From Gemmatimonadetes bacterium 13_1_20CM_4_69_16 (lineage in GTDB: Bacteria > Gemmatimonadota > Gemmatimonadetes > Gemmatimonadales > GWC2-71-9): 64,000 bases of DNA. Shown piece by piece: positions 59,920-64,000 of the stretch. The first letter of the stretch is position 1. The number at the start of each line of letters is the position of its first letter. The DNA is taken from contig MNIR01000002.1 of NCBI GenBank assembly GCA_001919865.1, positions 1 to 64,000 of the forward strand. The letters run 5' to 3'. Below the pieces are notes generated by a model. That model was not told the origin of the DNA and did not search any database. It was given only the letters and a program-made list of their open reading frames with translations. The position numbers and the translations under genes were made by a program.

Positions 59920-60659
59920 TCGATCGCCGAGCGCTGTGCGTCCGAGAGCTCCACCAGATCGAGCTTCGCCACGCTGGTGTCCGGGATGCGGAGCGGCTGC
60001 CCCGTCCCGAACACGAACCGGCCGACCCCGACGGTGCCGAGCAGCGTCTCGAGGTGGTCCTCGGGCGGGCCCCAGATGCAACAGATGTCCCACCAGATGC
60101 GCGCCGCTTCCTCGGGCGTCGAGCCGAAGTGCACCTCCTCGACGAACGCGCGGTCGGCATGGGTGACGACCAGGCGTACGGCGTCGTCGCTCCGGATCAG
60201 TGCCCGCACCGCCGCCGCGGGGAGCTCGGCAGCCCGATCGTTGGGGTGCCGTTGGCGGCCGTCCTCGAGGCGCACGCCCATCACGAGCGGCACGTCCGCG
60301 GCGCCGCACGCGGCGGTCAGTACGCGCATCTCCGCGCCAGCGGGGTCGAGCCCGCAATAGGTCGGGTCGCACCGCACCGCGGGGGCGCCGCGGTCGACGG
60401 CCTCCCCGAGCACGTCCTCCCATCCCGCCAGGCCTGGGTGCACCGCGGGCACCGGCTTGAGCCGCCGCTCGCGAGCCGTCGTCTCGTACAGCCAGGCGTT
60501 TCCCTCCGGCGGCGCTTGCCAGAACAGGCCGGGGAGGTGGGTCACCCAGGCTTCGTCGATCCCAACGCGCTCCATCGCCCGGAGCACCGCGTCGGGGGCG
60601 GTGCCGGGCACGCGGCGGTACGGGTAGGCACCGAGGAAGGCGTTGACGTCGATCCGCAT
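59886..60659 (-). CDS. Amidohydrolase-superfamily protein (second of two)
   Basis: 257 residues. The amidohydrolase-2 (PF04909-type) barrel starts MRIDVNAFLGAYPYRRVP, where the first strand H-x-H ligands are replaced by D-V-N. Later segments are LVVTHADRAFVEEVHFGS and GVGRFVFGTGQPLRI, where the usual G-S-D reads G-T-G. Two metal ligands therefore appear changed, so it may bind a different metal or act without one. ATG at 60659 overlaps the previous stop by one base (TGATG). It pairs with the better-conserved first copy. Confidence 0.75.
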   Translation of the reverse strand: MRIDVNAFLGAYPYRRVPGTAPDAVLRAMERVGIDEAWVTHLPGLFWQAPPEGNAWLYETTARERRLKPVPAVHPGLAGWEDVLGEAVDRGAPAVRCDPTYCGLDPAGAEMRVLTAACGAADVPLVMGVRLEDGRQRHPNDRAAELPAAAVRALIRSDDAVRLVVTHADRAFVEEVHFGSTPEEAARIWWDICCIWGPPEDHLETLLGTVGVGRFVFGTGQPLRIPDTSVAKLDLVELSDAQRSAIECDNVRAGLAG

Positions 60660-61459
60660 CAGTCGGACGGGAACGCGCCGGGAGGGAAGATGCGGGCCGC
60701 GTTCTTCCAGCGCACCAGATCGAGCTCTGCCGGAGGGAGCAGGTGCTCGAGATAGCGCAACTTGGCCCAGCCGGTGTCCATGGTGATGTCGCTTCCCCAC
60801 AACAGACGCTCGACCCCCACCGCGGCGACGCAGCCCTCGAGCATCCCGCCGTCGGCGCCGCTGCCCGAGAGATCGACGTACACGTTGGCCGCCGCCCGGA
60901 GCGCGGCGAGCGAGTGTTGCCAGTCTCCCCCGCCACCGATGTGGGCCAGAATAAACCGGACGTCGGGGTGTCGGCGCGCGAGCGCACACAGCTCCACGGC
61001 GTCCGACGCCTCCTGCCCCGGCCAGTCCCGGCGCCGGTGCTGCCACACGTGCTGCAGCACCGGCGCGCCGTGCTCGGCGGCGAGCTCACAGATCGGGTCG
61101 AGTAGGGGGTCGTTGGCGCGCCGGCTCGCCGCCAGTTTGATCCCGATCATGCCCGCGCGGAGGCAGCGCACGATCTCACCGCGCGCGTGGGCCGTATAGT
61201 TCGGATTGACGGTCACATAGCCGCGTATCCCGTCGGGGTGCTCCCGCTGAAGGGCGAGCAGGGCGTCGTTCCCGTACGGCAGGTCGGCCGGGGAGGGGAA
61301 GTATGTCGGCGAAGTCCTCCCCCAGCTGCCGAGGATCGAGGCGACGTGAATCGTGATGCCGATCTTTGCCCCGGCGGAGAGACGGCTGGCGTTGCGCTCG
61401 CGCCAGTCGGCCCGCGGCGTGCGGTCGTGGTAAAAGTGAGCGTGTACATCGATCAGCAT
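60659..61459 (-). CDS. Amidohydrolase-superfamily metal-dependent hydrolase (first of two)
   Basis: 266 residues. The metal-binding H-x-H is in MLIDVHAHFYHD. PVLQHVWQHRRRD and FILAHIGGGGDW give the next histidines, and LLWGSDITMDTG gives the final aspartate. This is the amidohydrolase-2 family, which includes decarboxylases of 2-hydroxymuconate-type compounds and lactonases. It is first gene of the 61.5-51.9 kb operon. ATG at 61459; a longer frame upstream has Arg/Pro shadow composition. The start is only 26 bp from the divergent Yip1-like gene. Confidence 0.82.
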   Translation of the reverse strand: MLIDVHAHFYHDRTPRADWRERNASRLSAGAKIGITIHVASILGSWGRTSPTYFPSPADLPYGNDALLALQREHPDGIRGYVTVNPNYTAHARGEIVRCLRAGMIGIKLAASRRANDPLLDPICELAAEHGAPVLQHVWQHRRRDWPGQEASDAVELCALARRHPDVRFILAHIGGGGDWQHSLAALRAAANVYVDLSGSGADGGMLEGCVAAVGVERLLWGSDITMDTGWAKLRYLEHLLPPAELDLVRWKNAARIFPPGAFPSD

Positions 61460-61485
61460 GGCTTGAATCTGAGTCACACGACGGC

Positions 61486-62199
61486 GTGACGCCACGCTGC
61501 CGGAGCGGCGGGAGCACGCGGGGACCCTGCCGTCCCACGCCGCCCCCCCGCGGCCCGACCCCGCCGCGCGGGCCCGCGGCCCGGCCGGCGCCCCCCAGGC
61601 CGGCCGCGAGGAAACCACCCCGCAAGCTCCCAGCGTGGCTCGCTCGCGCCCGCAATCTGATGCTCACACCGAGCCAGGAGTGGGCCACCATTGCCGCCGA
61701 GTTCACGACCCCCGGCCCGATCTACGGCCGCTTCCTCCTGCCGATGGCCGCCATCGGGCCGCTGGCAGCCACGCTCGGGACGGTCGTTTTCGGCGTACGC
61801 GGGATCCTGTGGGACGCGTACGACATGGCTGCACTCGACGCGCTCACGGCCGGCGTGCTGCAGTACGGGCTCAACCTGGCGGGCGTCTACGCGCTGGCCC
61901 TGGTGGTTGACCGGCTGGCTCCGACGTTTTCCGCGCACCGCAATCCGGTGCAGGCTCTCAAGGTCGCGGCCTACAGCGGCACGCCGTATTGGCTGGGTGG
62001 CGTGCTGGCCCTACTCCCGAAACTCTCGTGGATGGGAGCACTGTTCGGGTTCTACGGGATCCGCATGCTCGCGTTGGCCTTGCCGAGCGTCATGAAGGCG
62101 CCGCGGGACAAGGCCGGCGCCTACACGCTGGTGGTCGCGGTAGCGGGTATACTCATCACGCTACTCACGCGGGCGCTCCCGACGTTCTTCATCCGCTAG
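61486..62199 (+). CDS. Yip1-domain membrane protein with Pro-rich N-terminal tail
   Basis: 237 residues. A Pro/Arg-rich tail (about 1-50, GPTPPRGPAARPAPPRP) precedes LPAWLARARNLMLTPSQEWATIAAEFTTPGPIY, the typical entry of bacterial Yip1-family proteins, then about five transmembrane helices (from FLLPMAAIGPLAATLG to YTLVVAVAGILITLLTR). GTG at 61486 is the most upstream reasonable start; ATG at 61660 would remove the conserved entry motif. The function of bacterial Yip1 proteins is unknown. The 3' end overlaps the convergent permease gene by 4 bp. Confidence 0.65.
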   Translation: MTPRCRSGGSTRGPCRPTPPPRGPTPPRGPAARPAPPRPAARKPPRKLPAWLARARNLMLTPSQEWATIAAEFTTPGPIYGRFLLPMAAIGPLAATLGTVVFGVRGILWDAYDMAALDALTAGVLQYGLNLAGVYALALVVDRLAPTFSAHRNPVQALKVAAYSGTPYWLGGVLALLPKLSWMGALFGFYGIRMLALALPSVMKAPRDKAGAYTLVVAVAGILITLLTRALPTFFIR

Positions 62200-62828
62200 C
62201 TTCCTCCGCGAAACGCCGCGCGGGTCACGCCGCCCTCGCGGGCGAGTAACGCGGCCGCCGCGCAGAGCCCGCCCAGGGCGAACGCAACCAGCGCCGCGAT
62301 GTCGAGCGCCAGCGGCAGCTCGCCCCCGTAGCCCGCGCTCTGCCAGCCGCCCAGCAGGGCGTGTTTGAGCAGATCGACTCCGTAGGCGAACGGGTTGACG
62401 TAGACCAGGGCCTGCAGCGCCGGCGCCAACCGGCGCACCGGGTAGAGCGCCCCCGAGAGAAACAGCATCGGGAACACCACAAAATTCATCACCCCCGCAA
62501 AGTTCTCGATCGAGCGCATGCTCGCGGCCAGGACCAGCCCCAGGGCGCCCAAGGCGAGACTCGACAACACCAGCCCCGCGAGCGTTAGAAGCAGCGCCCC
62601 GGGGCTCGGCCACAGCCGCACGATTGAGAGGAGAATCACGCCGACCGCGGCAGCCTGGGTCGTGCCGAGCAGCGTCGCCCCCAGGGCCTTACCGAGCGCG
62701 ACCGTACTGCGGCGGATGGGCGCCACCAACACCATGCGCAGCACGCCGGCATCGCGGTCCGTGACCGTGGAGAGCGCCGCCAGGAGCGACCCGAACAGCA
62801 CGACCATGCCGAGCAGCCCGGGCGTCAT
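62196..62828 (-). CDS. ABC-2-type transporter permease lacking its N-terminus
   Basis: 210 residues from ATG at 62828. The second half of an ABC-2 permease is intact: TPGLLGMVVLFGSLLAALSTVTDRDAGVLRMVLVAPIRRSTVALGKALGA and several helices up to ARFRGGS-like end residues. The normal N-terminal cytosolic helix, first transmembrane helix and external loop (about 60-70 residues) are missing. A 14-residue open frame that looks like the true beginning sits just upstream (62825-62869). The gene has probably lost an internal segment, so function is doubtful unless a homodimer of the remainder works. It pairs with the ATPase of a PQQ-associated exporter. Confidence 0.7.
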   Translation of the reverse strand: MTPGLLGMVVLFGSLLAALSTVTDRDAGVLRMVLVAPIRRSTVALGKALGATLLGTTQAAAVGVILLSIVRLWPSPGALLLTLAGLVLSSLALGALGLVLAASMRSIENFAGVMNFVVFPMLFLSGALYPVRRLAPALQALVYVNPFAYGVDLLKHALLGGWQSAGYGGELPLALDIAALVAFALGGLCAAAALLAREGGVTRAAFRGGS

Positions 62829-62869
62829 GTAGCGGCGGCGCGCACCACGATCCCGTACACGGGGCGCAT
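62825..62869 (-). pseudogene. Fragment encoding the original start of the ABC-2 permease
   Basis: ATG at 62869, three bases after the ATPase stop, opens MRPVYGIVVRAAAT and hits TGA at 62825. This stop overlaps the ATG of the remaining permease (ATGA). The peptide looks like the cytosolic start of an ABC-2 permease, cut off before its first membrane helix. A deletion of roughly 180-200 bp with frame change, or a sequence error, would explain both pieces. Confidence 0.5.
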
Positions 62870-62871
62870 CG

Positions 62872-63624
62872 TCAGGCCGCGCTCGGTTCGGCGAGCGGAT
62901 GGCCGGTGCGCGCGAGGAACACTTCCTCCAGCGTCGTCGCGCCCGCCGCCCGCTTGAGCTCCGCCGGCGTCCCCAGCGCGACGAGCCGCCCGCCGTCGAG
63001 CACCGCTACGCGGTCGCACGGCTCCGCCTCCTCGACGTAGTGGGTCGTGAGGAAGACGGTGAGGCCGGACGCCCGGCGCAGCTGCCGGATCAGCTCCCAC
63101 AAGGAGCGCCGGGCGCGAGGGTCGAGGCCGGCGGTGGGCTCGTCGAGGAACAGGACGCGCGGCTGGTGCAGGATGCCACGGGCGATGTCGAGGGCGCGGC
63201 GCATACCGCCGGACAGCGCGCGCACGGGATCGCGCCGCCGCTCGAGCAACCCGAACTGCCCGAGCAGCTCGGCAATCCGTGGGGCGGCCAGCCGGCCCGG
63301 CAGGCCCCACAGCCGCGCGGCGAAGCGGAGGTTTTCCTCCACCGTGAGGTCGCGGTCGAGCGTCGTCTCCTGGAAGACGAGGCCGATGCTGCGCCGTGTC
63401 CGGAGGTCGTCGCGCACGACATCGTAGCCGGCGACGCGGGCCGTGCCGCGCGTCGGCTTGAGCAGGGTGGCGAGCAGATGGACGGTGGTGGTCTTCCCGG
63501 CGCCGTTGGGCCCGAGGAAGCCGAAGAACTCGGCCTCGTGCACGGCGAGGTCGAGGTCGTCGAGGGCGCGGATCGAGCCGAAGTCCTTGCCGAGGCCGCG
63601 CGCTTCGATGGCGGCGAGGGTCAT
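62872..63624 (-). CDS. ABC transporter ATP-binding protein (PQQ-associated type)
   Basis: 250 residues. Walker A is FLGPNGAGKTTTVHLLATLL, the Q-loop VFQETTLD, the signature LSGGMRRALDIARGI and Walker B VLFLDEPTAGLDPRARRSLWELI, with the H-switch in VFLTTHYVEEAE. It powers the ABC-2 exporter encoded by the next gene. Such ATPase-permease pairs next to pqq genes are known in PQQ-dependent alcohol oxidation clusters; the substrate is unknown. ATG at 63624 overlaps the pqqE stop (ATGA). Confidence 0.88.
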   Translation of the reverse strand: MTLAAIEARGLGKDFGSIRALDDLDLAVHEAEFFGFLGPNGAGKTTTVHLLATLLKPTRGTARVAGYDVVRDDLRTRRSIGLVFQETTLDRDLTVEENLRFAARLWGLPGRLAAPRIAELLGQFGLLERRRDPVRALSGGMRRALDIARGILHQPRVLFLDEPTAGLDPRARRSLWELIRQLRRASGLTVFLTTHYVEEAEPCDRVAVLDGGRLVALGTPAELKRAAGATTLEEVFLARTGHPLAEPSAA

Positions 63625-64000
63625 CCTTTCGCGGCGAGCGCGCGCGAGGCAGGCGCCGCGCGGTAGGTCCACTGCTCGGGCGTCGCCTGCGCCGCGGCGC
63701 CGCGCTCGACTTGGGCAACGGTCGCGTCGATCAAGTGCCGGCGCGGCGAAAGCGAGCACACCGGATCGGTGACGCCCGCGTCGCCTGCGACGAGGAACGC
63801 CTGACAGCGACAGCCGCCGTAGTCCATCTCCTTACGCGGGCAGGACCGGCACGGCTCGGGCATCCACGACTCGCCGCGGAAGCGGTTGAACGCCTCCGAT
63901 TCGTGCCAGATCCACTCGAGCGGCCGCTCGCGTACGCTTTCGAATCGGAGCGTCGTGATACGCCCCGCCGCGTGACACGGCCACACCTCTCCGGCCGGCG
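63621..64000 (-). CDS. pqqE: PqqE, PQQ biosynthesis radical SAM protein (C-terminal part)
   Basis: The frame runs off the window edge; about 125 C-terminal residues are visible. They hold the SPASM cluster-binding region: WPCHAAGRITTLRF, then EPCRSCPRKEMDYGGCRCQAF and DPVCSLSPRR, with the cysteine spacing of PqqE. PqqE joins the glutamate and tyrosine side chains of the PqqA peptide. The radical SAM CxxxCxxC part lies outside. It is followed directly by the ABC transporter genes. Confidence 0.9.
   Translation of the reverse strand, partial: PAGEVWPCHAAGRITTLRFESVRERPLEWIWHESEAFNRFRGESWMPEPCRSCPRKEMDYGGCRCQAFLVAGDAGVTDPVCSLSPRRHLIDATVAQVERGAAAQATPEQWTYRAAPASRALAAKG

Noticed and set aside
1-64000. 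tRNA, rRNA, insertion sequence, phage or integron features
   Set aside because: No cloverleaf with a GGTTCGAATC-type arm, rRNA-like stretch, transposase, integrase or terminal inverted repeat flanked by duplications was seen on reading.

Overview
This is a very GC-rich, gene-dense bacterial chromosomal segment with about 54 protein genes, almost no intergenic DNA and many 4-bp stop/start overlaps. I see no rRNA, tRNA, CRISPR array, insertion sequence or phage gene. The gene content suggests a Gram-negative, aerobic, didermic bacterium of the Gemmatimonadota or a similar soil lineage (inference). The signs are serine/threonine kinases with TPR-rich C-termini, SARP/BTAD-AAA regulators, an Omp85-type barrel, alternative complex III, PQQ synthesis, secreted VPS10/sortilin-like repeat proteins and sphingolipid genes.

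Layout. 0-5.7 kb holds a cut tungstate-type substrate-binding protein, a small lipoprotein, a secreted M6 metalloprotease, an APC permease and a PAP2 phosphatase. 5.8-10.1 kb (+) is a ceramide-backbone operon: serine palmitoyltransferase, GNAT-type ceramide synthase, NAD-dependent ceramide reductase and a PAP2/inositolphosphorylceramide-synthase-like protein. It converges, across a 54-bp hairpin, on a ten-gene minus-strand operon (18.7-10.1 kb). That operon encodes a nucleotidyltransferase, a HAD phosphatase, an ATP-grasp enzyme, a class III aminotransferase, two CDP-alcohol phosphotransferases, a Gfo/Idh oxidoreductase and a flippase-like membrane protein. It looks like a pathway for making and attaching an amino-polyol phosphate headgroup. 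18.8-20.7 kb is a small membrane/hydrolase operon.

20.7-37.7 kb has two paralogous pairs, each a BTAD-AAA regulator plus a Ser/Thr kinase. They flank a four-gene operon: a DUF4956 membrane protein, a CotH/HipA-like kinase domain fused to an Omp85 barrel, a CYTH domain fused to polyphosphate kinase 1, and a small secreted protein. This appears to be an envelope-linked polyphosphate system and is the least familiar gene set here.

37.8-44.4 kb carries two blue-copper lipoproteins, a rhodanese/metallo-beta-lactamase sulfur protein, a cupin, a VIT-VWA protein and an ECF sigma/anti-sigma pair. 44.6-51.8 kb is a full actABCDEF operon (alternative complex III). The second cupredoxin lies directly downstream of it as a plausible electron acceptor. 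52-61.5 kb is a tightly coupled operon of two amidohydrolases, a DapA-like aldolase, a sarcosine-oxidase-like flavoprotein, a dihydroorotate-dehydrogenase-like TIM barrel, an enolase-superfamily enzyme, a VPS10-like secreted protein and a small DUF; its pathway is unknown. The window ends with a Yip1-like protein and, on the minus strand, the 3' end of pqqE followed by an ABC transporter whose permease has lost its N-terminus.
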